From: Psychrobacter sp. GP33
GTDB taxonomy: Bacteria > Pseudomonadota > Gammaproteobacteria > Pseudomonadales > Moraxellaceae
Direction: 5' to 3'
Length of the DNA: 64,000 bases
NCBI RefSeq assembly: GCF_014119005.1
Contig: NZ_JACGYX010000004.1
Location: 62,001-126,000, forward strand
The notes under the pieces were generated by a model. That model searched no databases. It was not told the DNA's origin and saw nothing but the letters and a program-made list of their open reading frames with translations. Position 1 is the stretch's first letter. Each line of letters begins with the position of its first letter. The position numbers and the translations under genes were made by a program. Shown here piece after piece: positions 1-9,014 of the stretch.

Positions 1-336
1 GACAACATTATCAATACTAATGTCATATTTATAATCTGTAGATTGGCTCCAACTTCTTTGAATAAGTTTTAAATAGGCATCTTTATCTAAACTTGTTGAT
101 TTACCTTTACGCGACATTGAAATGAGCGCATCATCTGACACCAACTGCGCCACTCTATTGACGTTTTTACTATTGGCAGCTGATTTCATAGCAGCAGCAT
201 AATCATTTACCAATCCTTCGGTCATCACTGCTGCATTTGCGCTAACAGCAGCGGTACTGGCAACTGCCATTAAGCCGCTGATACTAACGCTTTTTATTAA
301 TAATGCCAGCAGCCCTTTTTTCCAAATACGTTTCAT
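1..336 (-). CDS. Secreted NTF2/SnoaL-like protein, 3' end outside window
   Basis: An open frame starts with ATG at 336 and runs off the left edge, so about 112 N-terminal residues are visible. It opens with a basic n-region (MKRIWKKG), a hydrophobic core and an Ala-rich segment ending around ANA, a typical Sec signal peptide. The mature part (TEGLVNDYAAAMKS, then NVNRVAQLVSDDALISM) resembles the start of NTF2-like/DUF4440 proteins: a helix followed by 'the protein is exposed to a pool of x over region y' style cone-fold segments. The fold call is inference from a short fragment. It is divergent in role from the neighbouring CorC-like gene and separated from it by a gene-free spacer. Expected location: periplasm. 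Confidence 0.6.
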   Translation of the reverse strand, partial: MKRIWKKGLLALLIKSVSISGLMAVASTAAVSANAAVMTEGLVNDYAAAMKSAANSKNVNRVAQLVSDDALISMSRKGKSTSLDKDAYLKLIQRSWSQSTDYKYDISIDNVV

Positions 337-705
337 GATATTCCTTAGCAATAAGTGCGCAATCTATCAGTCATAATTGACTGTGGACTGTCTTTATTTA
401 TATACCAGCACCTGCCCTATAAGGTTAGCATTCAATTCTCACACCTATGTAACGTCATGTGCAATTATTGATAGTATAAATAGCTGAATGCCTGTTGAAC
501 CGAAACTGGGCAAATTACTTATTAAGTTAAATGCGCGCCAAATACTGGCTTTGCAATAGTTACTTGAAATAGTTGCAAAATATAGGCTGTCTCGTCTACG
601 GTAATGATGACATTATAAGAGCATATCAACCTGTAAAATGATAATAAATCAGGTTAGTAAGTATTCATGATTTAAAATTAAGAGCTTTAAATATAAAGCT
701 TCACG
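337..705. other. Gene-free spacer, 369 bp
   Basis: AT-rich spacer between two minus-strand genes. It should hold the promoter of the secreted NTF2-like gene and the 3' end of the CorC-like transcript. I see no convincing hairpin terminator, tRNA or small ORF with a ribosome-binding site. Confidence 0.5.
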
Positions 706-1986
706 TTAAATTTTCGTAGCTGCCACTTCATCATCTCCCTCTTGCTCATCGTCACTTAGCTTCATTCCCAAACGCTCAACACGTCTGTCCATCATCTGCC
801 GCGCCAGCGCTTGCATATCTTCAACGCGGTCTATTTCATCGACAATCTCAAGCCCCAGCAAAGTTTCTAAGACATCCTCTAACGTCACTAGCCCTTTCAC
901 TTCGCCATATTCACCAACGGTGATAGCGATATGAATGCGATTTTTCAGCATCAACTCCAGCAAATCAAACAGCTTCATTTTAGAAAAAACAAAGGTAATC
1001 TCACGTTGAAACTGGGTCAATGGCTTGTGCATCGCATGATTAACCTTAGCTAACAACATATCAGTTTTTAATACAAAACCGGTGATATGATCAATGTCAC
1101 CATCATAAACAGGCAATCGCGAAAAGGTTAATTTTGGACGATCAGCCAGTACTTCAGCGATGGTTTTATTTTCATCAAACGCTAACATAACCGAACGTGG
1201 CGTCATAATATCCTCAACCTTGATGGCACCAAACGCCAATAAGTTACGGATAATACGCGCCTCTAATGGATCGATATGTCCTGCTGCTTCACCAATACTA
1301 GCCAGTGCTGAAAACTCACGGCGACTAAACACATCAGTTTTTTTACCGCGTACTAATAATTTAGTTAAACGCTCTGAGAGCCAAATAAGCGGATATAAAA
1401 CGATAATAATACCGCGAACAAAGTAAGCCACCAGTCCGCTAAGCTGTCGCCAATATACGGTTCCTAATGTTTTTGGAATAATCTCTGAAAAAGTCAGAAT
1501 AGCCAACGTCATTAGGGCTGAAAACAGTCCAAACCATGCACTTCCGAAGACAATCGTTGCCTGAGCACCTGCGCCGATAGAGCCTAATGTATTAGCCATC
1601 GTATTTAACGTTAAAATAGCCGCTAATGACTGATCGACTTTATCCTGTTTTAAACGCTTAAGCATTTGTGCTTTTTTAGGATTACTTTCTTTGACATCAG
1701 CAATATATGAGGGCGTCATACTTAATAGTACGGACTCTGCCATTGAGCATACAAAAGACAATCCAATCGCAATACTAACAAAAGTAATCAGTAAAACCAC
1801 ATTGGCAGTGGTTGGCTGCGTAACCATGTCCTCAGCAAATGCTGGATAAGGCAAAAGGGCAAGTGCGAATAAAGGTAGCGCCGTTATAGAGTCACGCTGC
1901 CGGTAATGACGTGTCGATGTCGGGGGAGGTTTAGCAGATGCTGTTTGACGGCAAGCGCGAGGACGACACAAACGAGGAACAGACAT
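706..1986 (-). CDS. CNNM/CorC-family membrane protein (DUF21 plus CBS pair)
   Basis: Inner-membrane protein of the CNNM/CorC (formerly HlyC) family, linked in other bacteria to Mg2+ or Co2+ efflux and metal tolerance. After the N-terminus there is a DUF21 region with about four membrane segments, including the family-typical SMAESVLLSMTPSY stretch, then a paired CBS module opening with VEDIMTPRSVML and including LVTLEDVLETLLG. It ends soon after the second CBS, so the C-terminal CorC_HlyC domain is absent. The start is uncertain: the frame is open to a TTG at 2019; ATG 1986 would include a signal-peptide-like segment (ITALPLFALALLPYPAFA), while ATG 1827 would drop it. None has a good Shine-Dalgarno. 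I chose 1986 to keep the putative signal peptide. Confidence 0.85.
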   Translation of the reverse strand: MSVPRLCRPRACRQTASAKPPPTSTRHYRQRDSITALPLFALALLPYPAFAEDMVTQPTTANVVLLITFVSIAIGLSFVCSMAESVLLSMTPSYIADVKESNPKKAQMLKRLKQDKVDQSLAAILTLNTMANTLGSIGAGAQATIVFGSAWFGLFSALMTLAILTFSEIIPKTLGTVYWRQLSGLVAYFVRGIIIVLYPLIWLSERLTKLLVRGKKTDVFSRREFSALASIGEAAGHIDPLEARIIRNLLAFGAIKVEDIMTPRSVMLAFDENKTIAEVLADRPKLTFSRLPVYDGDIDHITGFVLKTDMLLAKVNHAMHKPLTQFQREITFVFSKMKLFDLLELMLKNRIHIAITVGEYGEVKGLVTLEDVLETLLGLEIVDEIDRVEDMQALARQMMDRRVERLGMKLSDDEQEGDDEVAATKI

Positions 1987-2303
1987 AAAAGTGGTGGACA
2001 AGGTAGGTAACCTAAACAAAGAAAAGAATAAAAGAAGACAAACATTGGCTTCTTATGGCTATAACAATAGCCATTTGATAGTAGCATTGATAAGCATATT
2101 TAACAATAAGTCACGATAATCGGTAATAGTATTATTGCATTGCAATCCTGTCTCAAGCCTTAAGCCATTACTTTAATCATGTCATAATAAGAATCGTTAA
2201 GGCGGAAAAATACCCATGAGCTATGATTAACAGTTACCAAGTCTGGGAATTTTTGTTACTATGCGTCTAATTTTATTATTACTTACTATTCATTGAGAGA
2301 GAT

Positions 2304-2582
2304 ATGGAACAATTAGGTCAATTCTTATTACCCGTTGCGTTTTTTGCTATTTTTTACTTTTTGGTGATTCGTCCGCAGTCTAAGCGTACCAAAGAGCATC
2401 GTGCTATGGTTAATGCCTTGACAGTCGGTAGCGAAGTGATTTTTGCAGGTGGATTAATGGGTCGCATTAAAAAAATCGAAGGCGACTATGCGGTAGTTAG
2501 CTTAAATAATAATACCGATATCAAGGTGCAGCGAGCTTCAGTTATCTCTGTATTACCAGCTGGTACTATCGAAGGCGTATAG
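2304..2582 (+). CDS. yajC: Sec translocon accessory subunit YajC
   Basis: Small inner-membrane subunit of the SecDF-YajC complex that assists SecYEG-dependent export. The 92-residue product has one N-terminal membrane helix (about residues 5-22) followed by the family motif FLVIRPQSKRTKEHR and a compact cytoplasmic domain with VGSEVIFAGGLMGRI. Length is normal. ATG 2304 is preceded by a purine-rich GAGAGAGAT. It is followed by secD and secF in the same direction, the usual order, but a 341-bp gap separates it from the true secD start, wider than in most gammaproteobacteria. No tgt gene lies immediately upstream in the window. Confidence 0.95.
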   Translation: MEQLGQFLLPVAFFAIFYFLVIRPQSKRTKEHRAMVNALTVGSEVIFAGGLMGRIKKIEGDYAVVSLNNNTDIKVQRASVISVLPAGTIEGV

Positions 2583-2923
2583 CTTGACGTAGTTTTTTGG
2601 TAACTGATTTTTTTATTCACATATTAATAGTTATCCTAAAGATATGGTATGAGTGGCCGTTAATAATTTACGGTCATTCGCCCCTATAGGCTAGTGGGAT
2701 TCTATTGATAGTGTGCTCTACTTTTTTAAAGTATTTTTTAAATTGCGCTTTAAACGGCTTTTAAAATTACAGTAGCTTTACTTATAGCGATACGCTTTAT
2801 TATCGTCACGCATAGATGAAATAATAGATAATAATTATGGCGAATTTAGTCGTCCTTCTACTACTTAATATCTACTTTTCTAATCCTGTGACGCCAGTAT
2901 CTTATCAACCTAAAGAAGTGATT
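2583..2923. other. Long spacer between yajC and secD, 341 bp
   Basis: AT-rich spacer in what is usually a tight operon. A hairpin with a TGGCCGT/ACGGTCA stem (G-U wobble) lies at about 2654-2676; it is not followed by a T-tract and so does not look like a classical terminator. An in-frame ATG at 2837 would extend SecD by 29 residues, but this extension has no counterpart in SecD proteins I know. Confidence 0.45.
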
Positions 2924-4801
2924 ATGCAATATCCTGCTTGGAAATACTTCGTCATCATCATCGTGCTTATCATAGCCGGTCTGTACGCTGCGCCCAATCT
3001 CTATCCAGATGAACCAGCGGTACAGATTACCAGTTCTGCTGCAGGCACACAGCTGTCAGAGGGCATCTTGACCCAGTCACAAAGTCTGCTTAAAGAGGCA
3101 GGCTTAAGCTATCATGATGGTACTTTTGAGGGTAACAGTGCCCTTGTTCGTCTCGATAATCCTGAAACACAGCTCAAAGCTCAAGAAGTACTACGTCAGA
3201 ATTTAGGTGATGACTATGTGGTGGCATTGAACCTTGCGCAGACAACACCACAATGGTTGCGCGATATCGGTGCTAAGCCGATGAAGCTGGGACTGGATTT
3301 ACGCGGTGGGGTGCGGTTCGTACTTGAAGTAGATATGAATAAGGTGCTTGAGCAGCGGCTCACCAGTGCCAGCCGTGACGTACGTCGTGACTTGCGTGCT
3401 GAGCGTATCGCTATTAAAGGTATCAAGACAGAAGCGCAAGGTATTGTGCTGCATTTCGCCAATACTGATATTCGTAATCGGGCGCAAAATATTTTACAAA
3501 GTACAATGGGCACCACCTTTAACTTGCAATCATCAATTGATGAGCAAGGTGCGGCGCTGATCATGGCGTATAACGATGCTACGTTAGAAGAAATCAACAG
3601 TTATGCGGTTAGCCAAAACTTAACCACCTTACGTAATCGTATCAGTGAGCTTGGCGTTGCCGAAGCCTTGGTGCAGTCACAAGGTGCCAATCGCATTGTC
3701 GTTGAGCTACCGGGCGTACAAGATACCGCTGAAGCCAAGCGTGTACTGGGTCGTACCGCTAACCTTGAATTCCGTATGGTGGCAAAAGACAGCGAAACGT
3801 ATATGGGTGGCATTCCACCAGCTGGCACCGAAGCATTCCCCTTTAAGACGCTTGATGGTCAACCCGTATTGCTAGAGCGTCAAGCTATCGTCACCGGTGA
3901 TAAAGTCACCAACGCTCAGACCAGCCTTGATGAAAGCGGACGTCCTGAAGTGAATATTACTTTGGACAGTGCCGGTGGTAAGCTCATGCAAAACGCCACG
4001 CGTACCGCAGTCGGCGAGCAAATGGCAGTACTCTTCATTGAGAATAAGCAAAAAATTACTTATGAGCCAGACCCAGCGAATGGCGAGACGGTTGAAGTTC
4101 GTACGCCTTATGCTGAAACCAAAGTCATTAACCGCGCCAATATTCAGGCGGTGCTTGGCTCATCATTCCGTATTACCGGTCTTGATAGCAATGCTGAAGC
4201 GGCTGAGCTGGCGTTATTATTACGCTCAGGGGCGCTAGCTGCACCGATGTATTTTGTTGAAGAGCGCACCATTGGTCCATCACTTGGTCAAGAAAACATT
4301 GATAAAGGCTTGTTTTCTACCCAAGTGGGCTATTTATTAGTCTTTGCCTTCATGATTATTTTCTATCGCCTATTTGGTTTGATGGCAAATATTGCCCTTG
4401 CCATTAACGTGGTGATTATTATGGCAATCATGTCTATTTTAGGCTCTTCACTGACGCTGCCTGGTATCGCTGGTATCGTATTGACCATTGGTATGGCGGT
4501 CGATGCTAACGTGTTGATATTTGAGCGGATACGCGAGGAGCTGGCGAACGGGGTACGACCCAAATCCGCTATCGGTGCAGGCTTTGATCGCGCCTTCAGT
4601 AGTGTATTCGATGCCAATATCACCACCTTGCTGGTTGCATTTATTTTGTTTGCTATCGGCACCGGTCCAATCAAAGGCTTTGCGATTACTTTAGCGATTG
4701 GTATTATCAGCTCACTATTTACCGCACTGTTGGTCACAAGAGCTCTAATACAAATCGCTTATGGTAAGCGTAAATCTATTAAACGTTTGAGCATCGGCTA
4801 G
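2924..4801 (+). CDS. secD: Protein translocase subunit SecD
   Basis: Proton-motive-force-driven export factor of the SecDF complex; it pulls translocating polypeptides into the periplasm. I place the start at ATG 2924 (MQYPAWKYF), matching the usual SecD N-terminus, rather than the upstream ATG at 2837; this gives 625 residues, a normal length. TM1 spans roughly residues 7-25 (VIIIVLIIAGLYA). The periplasmic P1 domain contains the conserved LGLDLRGGVRFVLEVD. The C-terminal five-helix bundle includes LTLPGIAGIVLTIGMAVDAN followed by VLIFERIREEL, the proton-channel region with its conserved Asp. secF follows after 9 bp, so the two are co-transcribed and probably translationally coupled. Confidence 0.96.
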   Translation: MQYPAWKYFVIIIVLIIAGLYAAPNLYPDEPAVQITSSAAGTQLSEGILTQSQSLLKEAGLSYHDGTFEGNSALVRLDNPETQLKAQEVLRQNLGDDYVVALNLAQTTPQWLRDIGAKPMKLGLDLRGGVRFVLEVDMNKVLEQRLTSASRDVRRDLRAERIAIKGIKTEAQGIVLHFANTDIRNRAQNILQSTMGTTFNLQSSIDEQGAALIMAYNDATLEEINSYAVSQNLTTLRNRISELGVAEALVQSQGANRIVVELPGVQDTAEAKRVLGRTANLEFRMVAKDSETYMGGIPPAGTEAFPFKTLDGQPVLLERQAIVTGDKVTNAQTSLDESGRPEVNITLDSAGGKLMQNATRTAVGEQMAVLFIENKQKITYEPDPANGETVEVRTPYAETKVINRANIQAVLGSSFRITGLDSNAEAAELALLLRSGALAAPMYFVEERTIGPSLGQENIDKGLFSTQVGYLLVFAFMIIFYRLFGLMANIALAINVVIIMAIMSILGSSLTLPGIAGIVLTIGMAVDANVLIFERIREELANGVRPKSAIGAGFDRAFSSVFDANITTLLVAFILFAIGTGPIKGFAITLAIGIISSLFTALLVTRALIQIAYGKRKSIKRLSIG

Positions 4802-4810
4802 GAGAAAAAT

Positions 4811-6088
4811 ATGGCGATTGAACAGAATATTCCCCCAGAAAATCAGAATACGCCGACGTCTAGTAGTTCAGGTGGTGGCTCAGACGGCAATCCAAATAAC
4901 CCAAACGATAAGTCACGTCGCCGCCGTAATAAGCCGCGCCGTGATGGTAAAGGTAGCAATAATAAAAGCAATAGCCCAGCGACACTAAGCGCAGGTAAAT
5001 CAGAAAAGCGCCGTGCTGGTAAAGACAACCAAGTATTAGTAACGCAAGATATCAATACTGATATCAATCACCAAGATACGTTAGATAATGCAGCGGATGC
5101 AGCAGCCGCACACGCTGAAGGCGGTATTAAATCTATTGGTGATCAGCGTATCATCCCGTTTATGAAGATAGAAAAGCCGATGGCGTTGTTATCTATTTTC
5201 TTAGTCATTGGTAGTATTATTGCGATTGCGGTGAATGGTCTCAACTTTGGTCTTGATTTTACCGGCGGCGTGTCAGCAGATGTTCGTTATGAGCAGCCTG
5301 CTGAACAGGTAGAAGTCGTAAAAGCCCTTGCTGACAACGGTTTTGATGATGCGGTTGTACAATATTTAGGTACACGTCAAGAGCTTTTAATACGTCTACC
5401 ACCACAGTCGGACAATATCGATGGTCTTAATACCTCGCTTGGGCAAGCACTAGATTTACCTAATAATAAAGCTGACATAAGCAACGTTAATATTATTGGT
5501 AGTCAAGTTGGTAACGAGGTTTATTTAAACTCGGTGATGGCGTTGGGCTTAGCCTTACTATCGATGCTCGGCTATGTGGCGCTGCGCTTTCAGTTTAAAC
5601 TAGCACTTGGTGCAGTCATATCATTATTCCATGATGCTATCGTGACCATTGGTGTATTTGCGTTATTTGGCTTTCCATTTGACTTAACCGTTTTAGCAGC
5701 GATTTTGGCACTGATTGGTTACTCATTGAACGATACCATTGTGGTATATGACCGTATTCGTGAAAACTTCCGCCGGGTACGCGGTATTAGTCCAAGGCAA
5801 ACTATTGATTTATCATTGACTGAAACTTTGCGCCGTACGATTATGACCATCTCTACCGTTTTGCTTGTGGTGTTAGCCATGATGCTACTTGGCGGTGATG
5901 GCTTGTACTGGTTCTCAGTAGCGCTATTTATCGGTTTGCTTGCGGGTACGTATTCTTCAACCTATATTGCCAGCTCAATTCCATTGGCAATGGGTCTATC
6001 ACGCGATGACTTTATCGTAAAAGTAAAACCTGAGTTTGAAGAAGAAATTGTGACCTTTAATGATCCAAAAATGTTTGAACAAGACTAA
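4811..6088 (+). CDS. secF: Protein translocase subunit SecF with N-terminal extension
   Basis: Partner of SecD in the export complex. The core begins near residue 112: TM1 at about 124-141, then the conserved FGLDFTGG (146-153), the periplasmic domain, and five further helices with SLFHDAIVTIGVFALFGFPFDL and YSLNDTIVVYDRIREN. The first 112 residues are an unusual hydrophilic extension: Ser/Gly/Asn/Pro-rich, then a strongly basic KSRRRRNKPRRDGKG patch, then an Ala/Asp-rich segment. Total length is 425 residues against roughly 310-320 for typical SecF. ATG 4811 has a clear AGGAG six bases upstream, so the extension looks genuinely translated. It would sit in the cytoplasm. Its function is unknown. 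Confidence 0.95.
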   Translation: MAIEQNIPPENQNTPTSSSSGGGSDGNPNNPNDKSRRRRNKPRRDGKGSNNKSNSPATLSAGKSEKRRAGKDNQVLVTQDINTDINHQDTLDNAADAAAAHAEGGIKSIGDQRIIPFMKIEKPMALLSIFLVIGSIIAIAVNGLNFGLDFTGGVSADVRYEQPAEQVEVVKALADNGFDDAVVQYLGTRQELLIRLPPQSDNIDGLNTSLGQALDLPNNKADISNVNIIGSQVGNEVYLNSVMALGLALLSMLGYVALRFQFKLALGAVISLFHDAIVTIGVFALFGFPFDLTVLAAILALIGYSLNDTIVVYDRIRENFRRVRGISPRQTIDLSLTETLRRTIMTISTVLLVVLAMMLLGGDGLYWFSVALFIGLLAGTYSSTYIASSIPLAMGLSRDDFIVKVKPEFEEEIVTFNDPKMFEQD

Positions 6089-6141
6089 TAAGCGGATGCA
6101 ATATATATATTTATATCCACTGATTTCTTATAAATAAGCAT

Positions 6142-6170
6142 AAAAGCACCTAATTATCTAGGTGCTTTTA
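6142..6170 (+). terminator. Rho-independent terminator after secF
   Basis: Perfect stem AAAAGCACCTA / TAGGTGCTTTT with a short loop, ending in a T-rich run, 54 bp beyond the secF stop. It ends the yajC-secD-secF transcription unit. Confidence 0.85.
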
Positions 6171-6350
6171 TCTTTACATCATCTACTAATATCTTTAAAT
6201 ATAGCGGTAGCAATACTATACACTTTCAAAGTAATCTTTAAAGCAAATACCTTATATACAATAACTATATAGCCCTTTAGTGCTGCCATATTACTGCCTA
6301 CTTTCGATAAAGTATTTACCTCTTCGCATTCTTGTATAAGTGATTTTGTC

Positions 6351-7751
6351 ATGTCCTCTATACCACCGGCTAACGCTCTGCCGCCTATCGATACCCGTTA
6401 CGCTCGCATCATTGCCATTGCTGTGCCAGTCTTACTTGCTAATTTAGCCATGCCGCTACAAAGCCTGATTGATACCGCGATTATAGGTCATATGAATGAT
6501 GCCGCTAAGCTTGCGGGCATGGGACTTGCTATTCAATTGCTGTCTTTACTACTTGTCAGCTTTAACTTTTTACAATATGCATCTTCAGGATTATCGGCTC
6601 AAGCACTAGGGCAACTTGGCAGTAGCAAAGATGCGCCAGTTACCAGTGAATTGGCAGCATTACTTCTCTCCATCTTGCAGCGGGCATTGTTACTCGCCTT
6701 TATCATCGGTACGATATTATTGCTTGCAAAACCCTGGTTACTCAATTTTGGCTTGCATGCTTTGTCTGCTAATCCGGCAAGTGGCGCTGCTGCAAAAAGT
6801 TACTTAGACGTACGCTTTTGGGGTGTCATTGCGGAGCTTATGAACTTTGCATTTATTGGCTGGTTTGCTGGGCAAGGTAAGACCCGTTACATGCTGTATC
6901 AGCAAGGTTTTATTGCAGTGATGAATATTATCTTAACTCTATTTTTTGTATTTGGCATGGATATGGGCATCGAGGGTGTGGCGCTTGGCACTATGATTGC
7001 ATTTTGGTCGGGAATATTATTAGCACTGTGGTTAAGTAAGCAGCATCTAAATATAACTTGGTCAGCACTATTTCGTGCAGATCCGCAGTATTTTACCAAA
7101 TATAGATTACTTAGGCTGTTTTCATTAAATAAAGACATCTTTATTCGTACGCTGATACTGACGTTAAGCTTTGCTTGGGTGACGCGTCTATCCGCGCAAA
7201 GTGGCGATTTGGTATTAGCAGCCAACGCTATTTTATTACAAGTATTGAGCATTTCAGCCTTTGCGCTCGACGGTGTGGCGGTATCAGCCGAGGCATTAAG
7301 TGGACAGGCAGCAGGACGACGAGATTGGCGACGCTTTAGCATTATTATAAAGCGTACAGGAATAGTCAGCTATGGGCTAGCGCTCCTGTTAAGCATTATG
7401 TGGTGGTTTGCCATGCCGCATTATTTGCAAATGATGACCAATATTGAGCCCGTATTTGAGCTTGCAGCAGCGTATCAGTCCTTTGCGATTTTATTACCAC
7501 TGATTGGGGTCGGTGCTTATTGGCTTGATGGGATATTTTTTGGTTTGACGGCAGGACGAGCTATTCGTAATGCTGCATTAACGTGGGCAGTGATATTCTT
7601 TCCGCTCAGCTGGATGCTATATCGACAGTGGGATATGACTGGGATTTGGCTCAGCGTTTGGAGTATTTTAATATTGCGTATGCTGGTATTGGCTGGGTTC
7701 TTATATCATGCACGCTGCAAAGGCGGTTATGCAAGCTTGCAGCCCCATTAA
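6351..7751 (+). CDS. MATE family efflux transporter (DinF-like)
   Basis: Inner-membrane multidrug and toxic compound extrusion carrier, expected to use Na+ or H+ to export small organic compounds. The 466-residue protein has about twelve hydrophobic segments in two MatE repeats; the first repeat opens with IAVPVLLANLAMPLQSLIDTA, which matches the family motif around the conserved LID, and includes MNFAFIGWFAGQGKTR. The second repeat includes FALDGVAVSAEALSGQAAG, a signature seen in the DinF branch. The ATG at 6351 has no strong ribosome-binding site. It precedes azlC by 64 bp in the same direction and may be co-transcribed. The substrate cannot be told from sequence. Confidence 0.9.
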   Translation: MSSIPPANALPPIDTRYARIIAIAVPVLLANLAMPLQSLIDTAIIGHMNDAAKLAGMGLAIQLLSLLLVSFNFLQYASSGLSAQALGQLGSSKDAPVTSELAALLLSILQRALLLAFIIGTILLLAKPWLLNFGLHALSANPASGAAAKSYLDVRFWGVIAELMNFAFIGWFAGQGKTRYMLYQQGFIAVMNIILTLFFVFGMDMGIEGVALGTMIAFWSGILLALWLSKQHLNITWSALFRADPQYFTKYRLLRLFSLNKDIFIRTLILTLSFAWVTRLSAQSGDLVLAANAILLQVLSISAFALDGVAVSAEALSGQAAGRRDWRRFSIIIKRTGIVSYGLALLLSIMWWFAMPHYLQMMTNIEPVFELAAAYQSFAILLPLIGVGAYWLDGIFFGLTAGRAIRNAALTWAVIFFPLSWMLYRQWDMTGIWLSVWSILILRMLVLAGFLYHARCKGGYASLQPH

Positions 7752-7815
7752 ATTATTAATTTCTAGATAATTATGACCCTCTATTATTAATATCGATAAC
7801 AATTTAGGATAGCCT

Positions 7816-8535
7816 GTGATTTCTTATTCTAAGCAAGCCTCTTCATCTACTCAGTGGGCAGTAGGGTTTAAAAAAAGCTTACCAGTTGCCATGGGTTATC
7901 TGCCCGCTGGTATCGCTTTTGGCGTACTTGCGCAAGTCGCAGGTGTGCCGATTTGGGCAACGATTATGCTCAGCATAGTACTTTATGCTGGGGCGGCGCA
8001 ATATGCCTGCCTACCAATGTTAAGTGCAGGACTGCCAATTGGTAGTGTTGCTACCAACATTGCTGCTATTAATTTGCGCCATGTTTTTTATGGTGTACCA
8101 TTATTGAACCATCTACCCACGCATAAACTTGCTAAAACTTATTGTTTATTTGCGCTCACTGACGAGACATTTTCAGTGATGACCAGCTTGCCAGCAGAAT
8201 CAAGGCAGGCACTTATGCTACCTATTAGTTTATTTAATCAAAGCTGGTGGGTACTGGCAACGGCAATTGGAGTAATGATAGGGAGCACACTTAATGATTT
8301 AGTGCCCCATTTAGACTTTGCATTGGTGTGTTTATTTGCCATATTGGCGTATGAGCAGTTGCAAACCATTAAGCGCTATTTTCCGATTGGTATTGCTATC
8401 ATTGCTTTAGTCCTTGCTGCGCTATTTACCAGTCAGTGGCTACTACTGGTGGCAATCGCTATTTGTATGCTTCTTATCCTAGGGCGCGCTTTTATGGTAA
8501 AAGATAAGCCAATGGGAGGCAGTCATGGGCAGTAG
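7816..8535 (+). CDS. azlC: AzlC family branched-chain amino acid exporter, large subunit
   Basis: Integral membrane subunit of a two-component amino-acid exporter (AzlCD/YgaZH type, known to export branched-chain amino acids). The 239 residues contain the family features GYLPAGIAFGVLAQ near the N-terminus and IVLYAGAAQYACLPML and NIAAINLRHVFYG after the second helix. GTG at 7816 is chosen because AGGA lies six bases upstream. The 3' end overlaps azlD by 11 bp, which supports translational coupling and a shared complex. Substrate specificity is inferred from the family. Confidence 0.9.
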   Translation: MISYSKQASSSTQWAVGFKKSLPVAMGYLPAGIAFGVLAQVAGVPIWATIMLSIVLYAGAAQYACLPMLSAGLPIGSVATNIAAINLRHVFYGVPLLNHLPTHKLAKTYCLFALTDETFSVMTSLPAESRQALMLPISLFNQSWWVLATAIGVMIGSTLNDLVPHLDFALVCLFAILAYEQLQTIKRYFPIGIAIIALVLAALFTSQWLLLVAIAICMLLILGRAFMVKDKPMGGSHGQ

Positions 8536-8881
8536 TTATTTGATTTTGGCAACCTTGGCAATGGCAGCGGTCACATTTATAACCCGTGCCATTCCTGCAC
8601 TGATACCACAAAAAATGCTCGACAAACCGTGGTTGCATCGCCTTAACGAAAGCCTACCTTTATCAGTATTGGTATTATTGATTCTTACCAGCCTTGCCTA
8701 TCAGGAACTGTCATTCACTACACATTTATCTGATGCCGCGCTGCATTTACTACTGGCCCAAATTGGGGCGTTGGCACTGGTTTTACTGGTATATCATATC
8801 AGTCGTCAGCTGCTTATCAGTATGATTGTTGGCATTGCTGCTATTAACGGCTTGCTGTGGATATTTGAAAATTTTTTATAA
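8525..8881 (+). CDS. azlD: AzlD family branched-chain amino acid exporter, small subunit
   Basis: Small membrane partner of AzlC. The 118-residue protein has about four hydrophobic segments and the AzlD-typical start LATLAMAAVTFITRAIPALI. The ATG at 8525 lies within the end of azlC and has GGGAGG just upstream. It is the last gene of the plus-strand run and is followed by a bidirectional terminator facing purF. Confidence 0.9.
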   Translation: MGSSYLILATLAMAAVTFITRAIPALIPQKMLDKPWLHRLNESLPLSVLVLLILTSLAYQELSFTTHLSDAALHLLLAQIGALALVLLVYHISRQLLISMIVGIAAINGLLWIFENFL

Positions 8882-8944
8882 GTAATTAAAATAGCTACCA
8901 ATAATTTGATGTTGATAAATTAGGACTAATAAACTAAAAACTAT

Positions 8945-8981
8945 AAAAAGGCTAAATCCTATAGAGGGTTTAGCCTTTTTT
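8945..8981. terminator. Bidirectional terminator between azlD and purF
   Basis: Stem AAAAGGCTAAA / TTTAGCCTTTTT with a 12-base loop; A-run on one side and T-run on the other so it can stop both the azlCD transcript and the convergent purF transcript. Confidence 0.85.
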
Positions 8982-9014
8982 AAAATCAAGAATGCTTATT
9001 GATACATTAAAGTC

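Noticed and set aside
1884-2087. Hydrophobic minus-strand frame overlapping the CorC-like N-terminus
   Set aside because: Lies in another frame of the same strand over a low-complexity start; no ribosome-binding site or homology.
2837-2923. 29-residue upstream extension of SecD
   Set aside because: The SecD family starts at MQYPAWKY; the extension has no known counterpart and a weak start.
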